NCBI GenBank assembly: GCA_937967775.1
Contig: CALCJH010000282.1
Span: 1-14,920 of the forward strand
Direction: 5' to 3'
Length of the DNA stretch: 14,920 nucleotides
DNA from: an uncultured bacterium
GTDB taxonomy: Bacteria; Armatimonadota; UBA5829; DSUL01
The notes below the pieces were generated by a model. The model searched no databases. It was not told the origin of the DNA and was given only the letters and a program-made list of their open reading frames with translations. Below, one piece after another: positions 1-7,460 of the stretch (positions within the stretch are counted from its first letter, which is position 1; every line of letters starts with the position of its first letter). The position numbers and the translations under genes were made by a program.

Positions 1-1465
1 CGCTGTCATAGTGATGGAACCACCAGCGCGAGCGGTAGACGGTGTAAGTGACCTGCGCATCCGCCACCGGAGCCCCGAAGTAGTAGTTGGCCCGGATGGT
101 GGCATTGACCGCCGTGCCGCGCACGCAGAACGGCTGCGGCAGGCTGACCTCCACCGCGTATTCCGGCTTGCGATATTCGTCCACGGAGAAGCGCGCGTCG
201 GCCGTCCGGCCGTCCAGCTTCACCCGCACCCGGTAGCTGCCGAGCGGAGCATCCTCCGGAATCTGCCAGCCGGCCGCCGCGGTGCCCAGCCCGTTGGTGC
301 GTGCCCTCACCGAGCCCACCGCGCGCCCCTCCGGATCCTCCACCACGAACTCCACTTCACGATCGGCCAGAACCTGGTATGAGCCGGGCAGGCTCCTGCG
401 GAAAATGCCCTTAAAGTGCACCGTATGACCGGGACGGTAGAGAGGCCGGTCCGTGTAGATGAGGCAGCCCTGATTATATTCGTCGCTGTAGTAGTAAGAG
501 CTGGTGAATGCGATACTGCCCTGATGACGGGCGACCACCAGGGAGTCTTCGCCGGAGGCGTTCAACCGCGCCAGGCCCTGATCGTCCGTACCTGCTGTGG
601 CCCCACCCGTATTACGGCTGTGCACTTCCACCGACGCTCCGGCCACGGGCTTGCCGGTTCTGATGTCCGTGGTCCAGGCCAATACTCCGTCCGCATCGCG
701 CTTGGCAACCAGCGCAAGCGACGTCACGTTCAGTGTGTCTCCCGCAGATGCCTTGCCGAGGGTGGCAACCACGAGATAGGTGCCCGGCCGGTCCAGTTTC
801 GGGGTGGCCGGATAGCCGTCGAAGTGGCCGTTCAGCTCGGATGTGGAATAGCTGCGTTCCCAGCTCCAGACGGCGGGCTCCAGCCTGCTGATCTCCTTGA
901 TGAGCCGCTGTCTCCGGTCGAATTCCTCGCCCCCGGAGCGGCGCAGATCCCGCACACGCTCACCCACCAGATCGTAGGGATGGATGCTGAAGCGCACACG
1001 CGCACGCTCCGCCGAGCAGACTCCGCTGACGTACAAACGCTTGCGCCCCCCTGTGGCGACCGAGAGCGGATACGCGACGCTCATCTCCAGCGAATCCGGC
1101 GCGGGACGCAGGACGATGGGCTGCATCTGGAGCTCCCGGCCTTCCTGCACGGAGCCCGTCCCGGCCTCCTGATACTCATAACCCCTGCGCTGGGCTGCAA
1201 TGACGTGGTACCCGACGGGCACGCGGGCAACCCGGAAATAGCCGTCCGAGTCCGTGCGTACCCGCCGAATGTCTTCTCCGTCCACGGTGGGAACGCTGAT
1301 GAAGGCGCCCGGAACAGGTTTCCCGCTGGTATTCAACACCCTGCCCGTCAGGATGCCGCAACGGGGCTCACCGGCGACAGTGAGGGAGACCAGACCGCCG
1401 GCAAAGGCCAGCGCGAGGACCACAGCGATGATGCTGGCAAGAGTAGAAGACCGACCGTCCGCCAT
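1..1465 (-). CDS. Alpha-2-macroglobulin family protein, N-terminal part (runs off the left edge)
   Basis: I translated this frame by hand from the ATG at 1465. It stays open for 488 codons to base 2, with no stop, so the C-terminal part lies outside the window. Residues 8-30 are hydrophobic (signal peptide or N-terminal anchor). Residues about 36-120 resemble a carboxypeptidase regulatory-like beta-sandwich (GRVLNTSGKPVPGAFISV, then DSDGYFRVARVPVGYHV). Residues 337-353 (YTDRPLYRPGHTVHFKG) are the signature of the macroglobulin MG2 domain, and DEYRKPEYAVEVS (429-441) marks entry to MG3. Bacterial alpha-2-macroglobulins are cell-envelope protease traps. The thioester and bait region would lie downstream, so I cannot say whether this is a thioester type. 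An AGGAGGG sits about 10 bases upstream of the start. The gene is divergent from rmuC, and no pbpC-like partner is visible on this side. Confidence 0.87.
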   Translation of the reverse strand, partial: MADGRSSTLASIIAVVLALAFAGGLVSLTVAGEPRCGILTGRVLNTSGKPVPGAFISVPTVDGEDIRRVRTDSDGYFRVARVPVGYHVIAAQRRGYEYQEAGTGSVQEGRELQMQPIVLRPAPDSLEMSVAYPLSVATGGRKRLYVSGVCSAERARVRFSIHPYDLVGERVRDLRRSGGEEFDRRQRLIKEISRLEPAVWSWERSYSTSELNGHFDGYPATPKLDRPGTYLVVATLGKASAGDTLNVTSLALVAKRDADGVLAWTTDIRTGKPVAGASVEVHSRNTGGATAGTDDQGLARLNASGEDSLVVARHQGSIAFTSSYYYSDEYNQGCLIYTDRPLYRPGHTVHFKGIFRRSLPGSYQVLADREVEFVVEDPEGRAVGSVRARTNGLGTAAAGWQIPEDAPLGSYRVRVKLDGRTADARFSVDEYRKPEYAVEVSLPQPFCVRGTAVNATIRANYYFGAPVADAQVTYTVYRSRWWFHHYDS

Positions 1466-1676
1466 CAGGGGACAACCCTCCTGTGTTTTCCGGGCGCGGC
1501 AGCTTCCCCGCCTGCAAGGGATGCCCGCACAGATTAGAGCGAGACGCGCGGGACGGCAGTTGCTCGGTCCGGACGGTGAGATGATATCACCGCCGGCGCC
1601 GCCGGGCAAACGCCGCGAAGGAATCACCAGCGGCCACCCCGAAAGCTGACCTGTCACCCGAAGGGAGGAATGGACG

Positions 1677-3044
1677 ATGGAGCAGATTTTACTAATTATC
1701 GCCGGACTGGCGGCAGGCGCGCTCCTGGGATGGCTGGCCTCAATGCTCCGCCAGAGCGCCACTATCGCAACCCTTATGGAGCGCGCGCGTCAGGCCGAGT
1801 CCGCCGCAGCCGAGTCCACAGCGCTCCGGCAGGAGAATGAACAGCTCAAACTCCGCGTGAACTCACTGGAGAAGGAGCGCGAAGCGGACGCTGAAAAGTT
1901 GGCGTGGGCGCAGACCGCGGAGCAGTCTCTCCGCGAGGCCTTCCAGTCGCTGGCGGCGCAGACCCTCCAGACCAACGCCCAGGAGTTCCTGAAACGCGCC
2001 AGAGACCAGCTCGACGCCCTCGCCAACCAGCTCAAAGGCGACTGGGGCGCACAGAAACTGGAGATCAAGAATCTGGTGGAGCCCCTGCAAAAGTCGCTCG
2101 CGGAGCTGGATCAGCAGGTGCAGACTCTAGAGCGCCGCCGGGAAGGCGCATACGAAGGGTTGACAAAGCAGATCGAGCAACTCTTTCAGACCAACCGGGA
2201 CCTGCAGCACACTGCCGCCACACTTGCACAGGCACTGAAATCCCCCACAGTACGGGGAAGATGGGGTGAGGTGCAGCTCCGGCGCGTTGTGGAGATGGCA
2301 GGTCTGACCCGCCATGTGGACTTCGACGAACAACAGTCCACTGACGCCGGGCGGCCGGATATGGTGGTCAGGCTGCCGAACGGCGGCGTGCTCCCGGTAG
2401 ACGCCAAAACACCGATGGAGTCTTTCCTGGCTTCCATCGAATGTCCGGAGGGTGAACGGGCAGGGAAACTCACCGAACACGCCAACGCCGTCCGTTCGCG
2501 CATCACGGACCTGGGGAAGAAGCAGTACTGGAGCCAGTTCGAGAAGACGCCGGACTTCGTGGTGATGTTCGTCCCCAACGACTCCTGTCTGAGCGTGGCT
2601 TACGAGCAAGACCCCACCCTTCTGGAATACGCCCTGCAGCAACGCGTCCTGCCCACCACTCCGGTGACACTTCTGGCGCTCCTCAAGGCGGTTGCTTACG
2701 GCTGGCAGCAGCAGCAAGTCTCCGAGAACGCGCGGCGCATCGCACAACTGGGCCGCGAGATCTACGAGCGTATCGGGACGTTCAACACCCATCTTTCGGA
2801 TCTGGGTAGGAACCTCACCCGCTCCGTCGAGAGCTACAACCGGACGGTCGGGTCGCTGGAGAGCCGCCTGCTTCCGTCGGCGCGGAAGTTGGGGGAGCTT
2901 GGCGTCTCTGCCGACGCGCTTGCCGAGCCGGCCCCCGTAGATCTGCAGACGCGCATCCCCCTCCCTCCGGAGGCCGGCACACTTCCGGCGGCCGACATCG
3001 CAGAGGCCCCAGAAGAGCCAGCCACCCCCGCCGAAGACGAATGA
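1677..3044 (+). CDS. rmuC: RmuC family protein (DNA recombination protein RmuC)
   Basis: The 455-residue product has the RmuC layout. A single N-terminal membrane segment (about residues 4-24) is followed by a long Q/E/A/L-rich coiled coil (about 30-165) and then the conserved RmuC core (about 165-400). The core carries a PD-(D/E)xK-like set: GRWGEVQL (194-201, E198), RPDMVV (226-231, D228) and VDAKTP (241-246, D242 and K244). RmuC is a predicted membrane-anchored nuclease-fold protein that limits inversions at short inverted repeats; its biochemistry is poorly known. The tail after about residue 420 is Pro/Ala/Glu-rich and probably disordered. The ATG has a GGAGG 8 bases upstream. The gene stands alone, divergent from the macroglobulin gene and convergent with rhaB. 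Confidence 0.93.
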   Translation: MEQILLIIAGLAAGALLGWLASMLRQSATIATLMERARQAESAAAESTALRQENEQLKLRVNSLEKEREADAEKLAWAQTAEQSLREAFQSLAAQTLQTNAQEFLKRARDQLDALANQLKGDWGAQKLEIKNLVEPLQKSLAELDQQVQTLERRREGAYEGLTKQIEQLFQTNRDLQHTAATLAQALKSPTVRGRWGEVQLRRVVEMAGLTRHVDFDEQQSTDAGRPDMVVRLPNGGVLPVDAKTPMESFLASIECPEGERAGKLTEHANAVRSRITDLGKKQYWSQFEKTPDFVVMFVPNDSCLSVAYEQDPTLLEYALQQRVLPTTPVTLLALLKAVAYGWQQQQVSENARRIAQLGREIYERIGTFNTHLSDLGRNLTRSVESYNRTVGSLESRLLPSARKLGELGVSADALAEPAPVDLQTRIPLPPEAGTLPAADIAEAPEEPATPAEDE

Positions 3045-3082
3045 ATCCCCTCGCGTCCGCAGGTCACGGACCGCGAGGGGAT
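3045..3082. terminator. Hairpin between convergent rmuC and rhaB, probable bidirectional terminator
   Basis: The arms 3045-3058 and 3068-3082 pair as an 11-bp stem (ATCCCCTCGCG), then a one-base bulge and three more pairs, around a 9-base loop. The hairpin begins directly after the rmuC stop codon and lies about 33 bases beyond the rhaB stop. On the plus strand only a T/C-rich stretch follows, with no clean U-tract on either side, so the strength of termination is uncertain. Confidence 0.6.
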
Positions 3083-3114
3083 GGTCTGTTCCTCCTTCAG
3101 GCGGCGACCGGCTT

Positions 3115-4596
3115 CTAGCGGGGTCCGAGCTTCAGGAAGCGCTCGTAAGCCTCGTCCGCCATCGCGGCGGCATCGGGCCGCGGCTCGTAATTGGCCAGAT
3201 CCACGGAGCTGCGCACAATGCTGCGCCCCTCCGCCACCGAGCCGATCTCGCCCAGTCCTATGGCCTGCATCAGGATATTGCCCATCGCCGTCGCCTCCAC
3301 CGGCCCGGCAATCACCTGACGGCGCGAGGCGTCCGCGGTGAGCTGGGTGAGCAGGCGGTTCTGCGTACCGCCGCCCACCACGTGGATGACCGGCAGGCTG
3401 CGCCCGGTCAGCTCCTCCAAACGATCCACCACCCACCGGTATTTCAGCGCCAGGGAATCCAGAGCCGTCCGGACGATGCTTCCCGGATCCTCCGGCACAG
3501 GCTGAGATGTGGACCGGCAGAACTCCTGGATGCGCGCCGGCATATCGCCGGGGTGCAGGAACGCCGGATCGTCCGGGTCCAGGATGCTCCGGAAGGCGGG
3601 CGCCTCCGCGGCCATCTCCGTGAGGCGTGTGTAGTCGTAGGAAACGCCGCGGCGCTCCCACGTTCTGCGGCACTCCTGCACCAGCCAGAGCCCCATCACG
3701 TTCTTCAGCAGGCGGTACGTGCCGGCAACTCCCCCCTCGTTAGTGAAGTTGTACTGGAGGGAGCGCTCCGTAATGACGGGCCGATCCACCTCCACGCCCA
3801 CGAGTGACCAGGTCCCGCTGGAGATGTAGACGAAATCCCGGCCCTCGGCGGGCACGGCGGCAACCGCGGAGCCCGTATCGTGGCAGGCGGGAGCGATGAC
3901 GGGAACAGGCGGGCACTCGCATTCCTCGGTGACAAACGGCAGGATCTCGCCCAGACGCGACCCGGGCTGCACAACGGGGGCCATCTTCTGCAGCGGCAGC
4001 CCGAGCCTATCGGCCAGCTCCGTGGCCCATCTGCCCCGGACGGGATCGAACATCTGGCTGGTGGTTGCCTCGGTGAACTCGCACACCGCCTCGCCGCTGA
4101 ACCAGTAGTTGAACAGGTCCGGGATCATCACGATCTTCGCAGCGGCATCCAGGAGGTGCGGACTGGACTGTTTCAGAGCGTACATCTGATACAGCGTATT
4201 GAGCTGCATGAACTGGATGCCGGTGGTCCGGAAGATCTCCTCGCGAGGGACAATGGCGAAGACCTCTTCCATCTTGCCGTCCGTGCGGCTGTCACGGTAG
4301 TGATGCGGATTGGCGAGCAGCGCGCCGGCGGAGTCGACCAGGGCGAAATCCACCCCCCACGTGTCCAGCCCCAGAGAAGCAAGCTGATTCTCGCGGGAGG
4401 CGAGCCGCAGCCCCTCCTTCATCTCCTGGAACAGACGCAGAACATCCCAGTGCAGCCCGTCGGGAACCCGCACGGGGATGTTCGGAAACCTGTGAACCAC
4501 CTCAAGATCCAGAACGTTTCCGCGCAGCTTCCCCACCACCGCGCGTCCACTCTCGGCCCCGAGATCCAGCGCGAGAAATGATCTGGCCTGGCTCAA
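3115..4596 (-). CDS. rhaB: Rhamnulokinase (FGGY family carbohydrate kinase)
   Basis: The protein phosphorylates L-rhamnulose with ATP in the cytosol to give rhamnulose-1-phosphate. At 493 residues it is the usual RhaB length. The N-terminal phosphate-binding loop is ALDLGAESGR (9-18), followed by HWDVLRLF (49-56) and LDTWGVDFAL (77-86). HDTGSAV (239-245) contains D240, the expected catalytic base. SSGTWSLVGVE (259-269) and a C-terminal VVGGGTQNRLL belong to the second ATP-binding lobe. The order and spacing fit rhamnulokinase better than xylulokinase or glycerol kinase. The start is TTG: an in-frame TAG lies two codons upstream, an AAGGAGGAG lies 8 bases upstream, and the next in-frame Met would remove the phosphate loop. 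The gene is divergent from the eight-gene sugar operon. No rhamnose isomerase or aldolase gene is visible, so the true ketose substrate is inferred. Confidence 0.9.
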   Translation of the reverse strand: MSQARSFLALDLGAESGRAVVGKLRGNVLDLEVVHRFPNIPVRVPDGLHWDVLRLFQEMKEGLRLASRENQLASLGLDTWGVDFALVDSAGALLANPHHYRDSRTDGKMEEVFAIVPREEIFRTTGIQFMQLNTLYQMYALKQSSPHLLDAAAKIVMIPDLFNYWFSGEAVCEFTEATTSQMFDPVRGRWATELADRLGLPLQKMAPVVQPGSRLGEILPFVTEECECPPVPVIAPACHDTGSAVAAVPAEGRDFVYISSGTWSLVGVEVDRPVITERSLQYNFTNEGGVAGTYRLLKNVMGLWLVQECRRTWERRGVSYDYTRLTEMAAEAPAFRSILDPDDPAFLHPGDMPARIQEFCRSTSQPVPEDPGSIVRTALDSLALKYRWVVDRLEELTGRSLPVIHVVGGGTQNRLLTQLTADASRRQVIAGPVEATAMGNILMQAIGLGEIGSVAEGRSIVRSSVDLANYEPRPDAAAMADEAYERFLKLGPR

Positions 4597-4613
4597 CTGC
4601 TACGCTCCTCCTT
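4594..4613 (-). promoter_or_regulatory. Ribosome binding site and TTG start of rhaB
   Basis: Read on the minus strand, AAGGAGGAG (4613-4605) is followed by 8 bases and then TTG (4596-4594). A TAG in the same frame at 4602-4600 rules out a longer protein. The strong site therefore fixes a rare TTG start. Confidence 0.75.
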
Positions 4614-4768
4614 GGAAATCCTGATGCCGTCCCCGAGACGGCCTGCGAAGGAGACCTTACGCGCGGGAACCCCGCAATCCTCCCGGCAGGAAAGCGGGCG
4701 GATCAGGGAGAAGCGAGGTTCCAGAGATTGTCCTGCAACATCAACCTGCAGAGGAAGGATTTCTGACG
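4597..4768. promoter_or_regulatory. Divergent control region between rhaB and the sugar operon
   Basis: These 172 bases lie between two divergent 5' ends, so they must hold the promoter of rhaB and most likely that of the eight-gene operon. One small perfect stem-loop is visible: GCCGTC 4626-4631, loop 4632-4636, GACGGC 4637-4642. It could be a regulator half-site pair or a leader hairpin of rhaB. I found no convincing -35/-10 pair on either strand. No regulator gene is present nearby. Confidence 0.45.
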
Positions 4769-5452
4769 ATGGCAAGATGGATTGCGATCCCGGCTGCGAT
4801 GGGGATTCTGGGACTGATCCTAACAGGAGGTCCCGCTTCGGCGCTGACCGACTGTGAGAAACGGGAAGGGTTCATATCCCTGTTTGACGGACAGACTCTC
4901 TCGGGATGGACCGTGATGGGTGATGCATCCTGGAGCGTTCAGGGCGGCATGATCGTTTGCTCGGGTCAGGGCGGAGGCTGGCTGCGCTCCAACAACAAGT
5001 ACCGGGATTTCATCCTGCGCCTTGACTACCGTATCGCGGACGGCGGAAACAGCGGCTTGTTCCTGCGCGCCACGGAGCAGGGCAACCCGGCCTTCACAGG
5101 ACTTGAGCTGCAGATCCTCGGCGACCATGGCGGGCCGCCGAGCAAGCACAGCACCGCATCGGTTTACGACGCTATCGCCCCGTCCGCGAACCTCTCCCGC
5201 CCCGGCGGGGAGTGGAACAGCTACGAGGTCATCTATGTGGGCAACACGCTGACGGTTCTGTTGAACGGCAGGGCGGTGGTGATGGCGGATCTGTTCGACA
5301 AAGCTCTGAATGAATCTCTGGCAGAGGAGCGCAGGTTCTGGAACCGTGCGTCGGAAGGATACATCGGCTTTCAGAACCACGGGGCGAAGGTGGAGTTCCG
5401 GGACATCCGCATCCGGCCGCTGACACTCTACACGCCCCCTCCCAACCCGTAA
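4769..5452 (+). CDS. Exported DUF1080 protein (3-keto-disaccharide hydrolase family)
   Basis: The 227-residue product has a Sec signal peptide (hydrophobic 5-20, likely cut after GPASA at about residue 25) and one concanavalin-like DUF1080 domain. Family marks are FISLFDGQTLSGW (35-47), GGNSGLFLR (92-100), GLELQILGD (111-119) and GYIGFQNHGAKVEF (198-211). Members of this family cleave glycosides whose sugar has been oxidised at C3; others may only bind carbohydrate. It is the first gene of the operon, 38 bases before a Gfo/Idh/MocA oxidoreductase that could supply a keto-glycoside. The ATG has an AAGGA about 10 bases upstream. Export to periplasm or cell surface is predicted. The exact substrate is not readable. 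Confidence 0.88.
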   Translation: MARWIAIPAAMGILGLILTGGPASALTDCEKREGFISLFDGQTLSGWTVMGDASWSVQGGMIVCSGQGGGWLRSNNKYRDFILRLDYRIADGGNSGLFLRATEQGNPAFTGLELQILGDHGGPPSKHSTASVYDAIAPSANLSRPGGEWNSYEVIYVGNTLTVLLNGRAVVMADLFDKALNESLAEERRFWNRASEGYIGFQNHGAKVEFRDIRIRPLTLYTPPPNP

Positions 5453-5490
5453 GACGTGCGGGGCCGGACCGTGAGAGGAAGGGCAGCACA

Positions 5491-6720
5491 ATGGCGAAGC
5501 ATCTGACGAGAAGGCAGTTCCTGGGGCATTCAGTGACCGGCGCGGCGGCCGTGGGGCTGGGAATGTTGACCGGCTCGCCGGCCATCGGTCAGATCCCGAG
5601 AGCCGGAGAGCGCATCAACTTCGGCGTCATCGGATGCGGGGGGATGGGAACGAACCACCTTCGCGATCTGATTCATCGCCAGAGAGATCTGCGCCAGCCG
5701 CTCCGGGTTGTGGGAGTCTGCGACATCTATGAACCCCGCAAACTGAGAGCGAAGGAGATATCCGGGGCGGAAGTCTACCACGACTACCGTAAACTGCTGG
5801 AGCGCAGGGATCTGGACGCCGTCGTGATCGCCACGCCGGACCACTGGCACGCCCGGATGACGCTGGACGCCATAGACGCCGGAAAGGACGTCTATGTGGA
5901 GAAACCGATGACCCACACCTGGGAGGAAGCGCGGGAAGTGGCCAGGGCGGCCCGGGAGAAGGGCCGCATCGTGCAAGTGGGGGTACAGTCCACCTCGCAG
6001 GACATCTGGTGGAAGGCGCGGGATCTGATCCGGCAGGGACGGCTGGGCAAGGTCTTGTGGAGCCAGACCGGCATCTGCCGCAACTCCCGGGAAGGCGAGT
6101 GGAACTATCCGGTGGACGACGGGGCATCACCGGACAACCTGGACTGGAAGGCTTTTCTGGGATCCGCCCCGAAGCGTCCGTTCGACCCGGAACGCTTCTT
6201 CCGGTGGCGGAAATACTGGGACTACTCGGGCGGGATCGCCACAGACCTGTTCTATCATCAGCTTGGGCATCTTCTGGTGGCGCTCGGCCCGGAGTTCCCC
6301 CGGCGCGTGACCGCATCCGGAGGCGTTTACATTCAGAAGGACCGCGAAGTGCCGGATACCTTCTTCATGACCGTGGACTATCCATCGGAACACACCGTGG
6401 TGCTGGTGTCCTCCATGGCTAACAAGCAGTGTGTGCCGGAGATCATCCGCGGGCAGGAAGCCACGATGTTCTTCGAAGGCTCCCGGCTGATCATCCGGCC
6501 TGAGACGGAGTTCCGGCAGGAGCAGGAGGAGACCATCTCCGAGGAGCCCCGTCCCGGTCATATGGACAACTTCATGGACTGCATCCGCACCCGCAAGACT
6601 CCGCACTGCGACGCTGAACTAGGCTACCGCACAATGACCGCCGTCGCCCTGGGAGTGCTGGCATACCGGCGCAACCGGGTGATGGTGTTCGATCCGGAGA
6701 GAGAGAGGCTGCTGACGTGA
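5491..6720 (+). CDS. Tat-exported Gfo/Idh/MocA family oxidoreductase (first copy)
   Basis: This 409-residue NAD(P)-dependent sugar or polyol oxidoreductase starts with a twin-arginine signal, RRQFLG at 7-12, then a hydrophobic stretch to about residue 33. The Rossmann fold begins with FGVIGCGGMG (44-53), continues to ATPDHWH (114-120) and the classic EKP motif (137-139, K138 expected to be catalytic). The C-terminal domain has SGGIATDLFYHQLGH (246-260), with the Asp/His set of the active site. Zymomonas glucose-fructose oxidoreductase shows that such enzymes can be Tat-exported already folded with bound NADP. A likely role is oxidation of a sugar or glycoside for the adjacent DUF1080 enzyme. 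AGAGGAAGGG lies 8 bases before the ATG. The stop overlaps the next start by 4 bases. Confidence 0.92.
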   Translation: MAKHLTRRQFLGHSVTGAAAVGLGMLTGSPAIGQIPRAGERINFGVIGCGGMGTNHLRDLIHRQRDLRQPLRVVGVCDIYEPRKLRAKEISGAEVYHDYRKLLERRDLDAVVIATPDHWHARMTLDAIDAGKDVYVEKPMTHTWEEAREVARAAREKGRIVQVGVQSTSQDIWWKARDLIRQGRLGKVLWSQTGICRNSREGEWNYPVDDGASPDNLDWKAFLGSAPKRPFDPERFFRWRKYWDYSGGIATDLFYHQLGHLLVALGPEFPRRVTASGGVYIQKDREVPDTFFMTVDYPSEHTVVLVSSMANKQCVPEIIRGQEATMFFEGSRLIIRPETEFRQEQEETISEEPRPGHMDNFMDCIRTRKTPHCDAELGYRTMTAVALGVLAYRRNRVMVFDPERERLLT

Positions 6721-7460
6721 GACGGCGCGCTCTGGTCTTTATTTTGCTGGCGTGCGGACTGGCCTTCGGGGGAACCGCGGCGCGGTCAGCCGGCCAGGCG
6801 GAGGAAACCCGGGTGCTCCTTCTGTGGGGAGGCTGCTGCCACGCCTGGGAGCAACAGACGCAAGCAGTGCAGACCCTGCTGGAAACCGGTACGGCCATCC
6901 GAGTGACCTCCACCGATGACAGGGAGAGCCTCCGGAGAGAAACGCTGAAACCGTTCCGGGCGGTCTTTATCATGACGCAGGGCGGCGGAATCACCGACGA
7001 GCAGCTCGGCGGACTGCTGGGATTCGTGCGGGACGGCGGCGGGCTGGTGGCGTTGCACGCCGCCGCAGGGGCGTTCCGCGAGTCGGGGGCGCAGGAGTAT
7101 TTCCGGATGCTGGGCGGGAAGTTCCGCTCGCACAAATATGGTGACTTCCGCGTGGAGTTCACCGAAGACCACCCGGTTACCCAGGGGTTACGCGGCTTCG
7201 ATGTGCGGGACGAGGACTACGTGCACGATCTGTATCCCGACATGGAAAGGCACGTACTGGCCGTGCGGACCTCGGACGGGGAGCCGGTCTGCTGGGTGCG
7301 CCGCTACGGCCGCGGACGGGTGTTCTATCTGGCGCTGGGACACGACCGGCACAGCTGGAACAACCGGAATTTCCAAATCCTCCTCTACAGGGGCACCTTG
7401 TGGGCGGCCGGGAATGACAGGCCTGGCCTACCGCTGACGAGGATCCGGCTTCCTGAATGA
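6717..7460 (+). CDS. Exported ThuA-like domain protein
   Basis: This 247-residue protein carries a signal peptide (MRRR, then hydrophobic 5-25) and a ThuA-like domain of the class I glutamine amidotransferase-like fold. Visible marks are VLLLWGG (33-39), VRDGGGLVALHAAAGAF (104-120), EDHPVTQGL (150-158) and the closing GRGRVFYLALGHD (198-210). In rhizobia ThuA works with the Gfo/Idh protein ThuB in catabolism of trehalose and related disaccharides through 3-keto intermediates. A similar partnership with the upstream oxidoreductase is inferred here. The start is GTG in a GTGA overlap with the previous stop, with a GAGAGG about 8 bases upstream. Its own stop overlaps the next ATG (ATGA). The catalytic role of this domain is not well established in exported proteins. 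Confidence 0.87.
   Translation: MRRRALVFILLACGLAFGGTAARSAGQAEETRVLLLWGGCCHAWEQQTQAVQTLLETGTAIRVTSTDDRESLRRETLKPFRAVFIMTQGGGITDEQLGGLLGFVRDGGGLVALHAAAGAFRESGAQEYFRMLGGKFRSHKYGDFRVEFTEDHPVTQGLRGFDVRDEDYVHDLYPDMERHVLAVRTSDGEPVCWVRRYGRGRVFYLALGHDRHSWNNRNFQILLYRGTLWAAGNDRPGLPLTRIRLPE

Noticed and set aside
416..1537. A 373-codon plus-strand open frame over the left end
   Set aside because: It is antisense to the macroglobulin frame, has an unnatural Arg/Pro/His-rich composition and no recognisable motif. The minus-strand frame gives clear MG2 signatures.
1533..1538. Minus-strand TCTAAT as a -10 box for the macroglobulin gene
   Set aside because: It matches five of six consensus bases, but no acceptable -35 lies 16-18 bases upstream and there is no extended -10. 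It is too weak to report as a promoter.
1560..1588. TTGCTC and GATATC, 17 bases apart, as a promoter for rmuC
   Set aside because: Only three of six -10 bases match. This level of resemblance is expected by chance in a spacer of this size.
2127..2792. A 221-codon minus-strand frame inside rmuC
   Set aside because: It is a shadow of the rmuC coding strand, with no family motif and no ribosome site.
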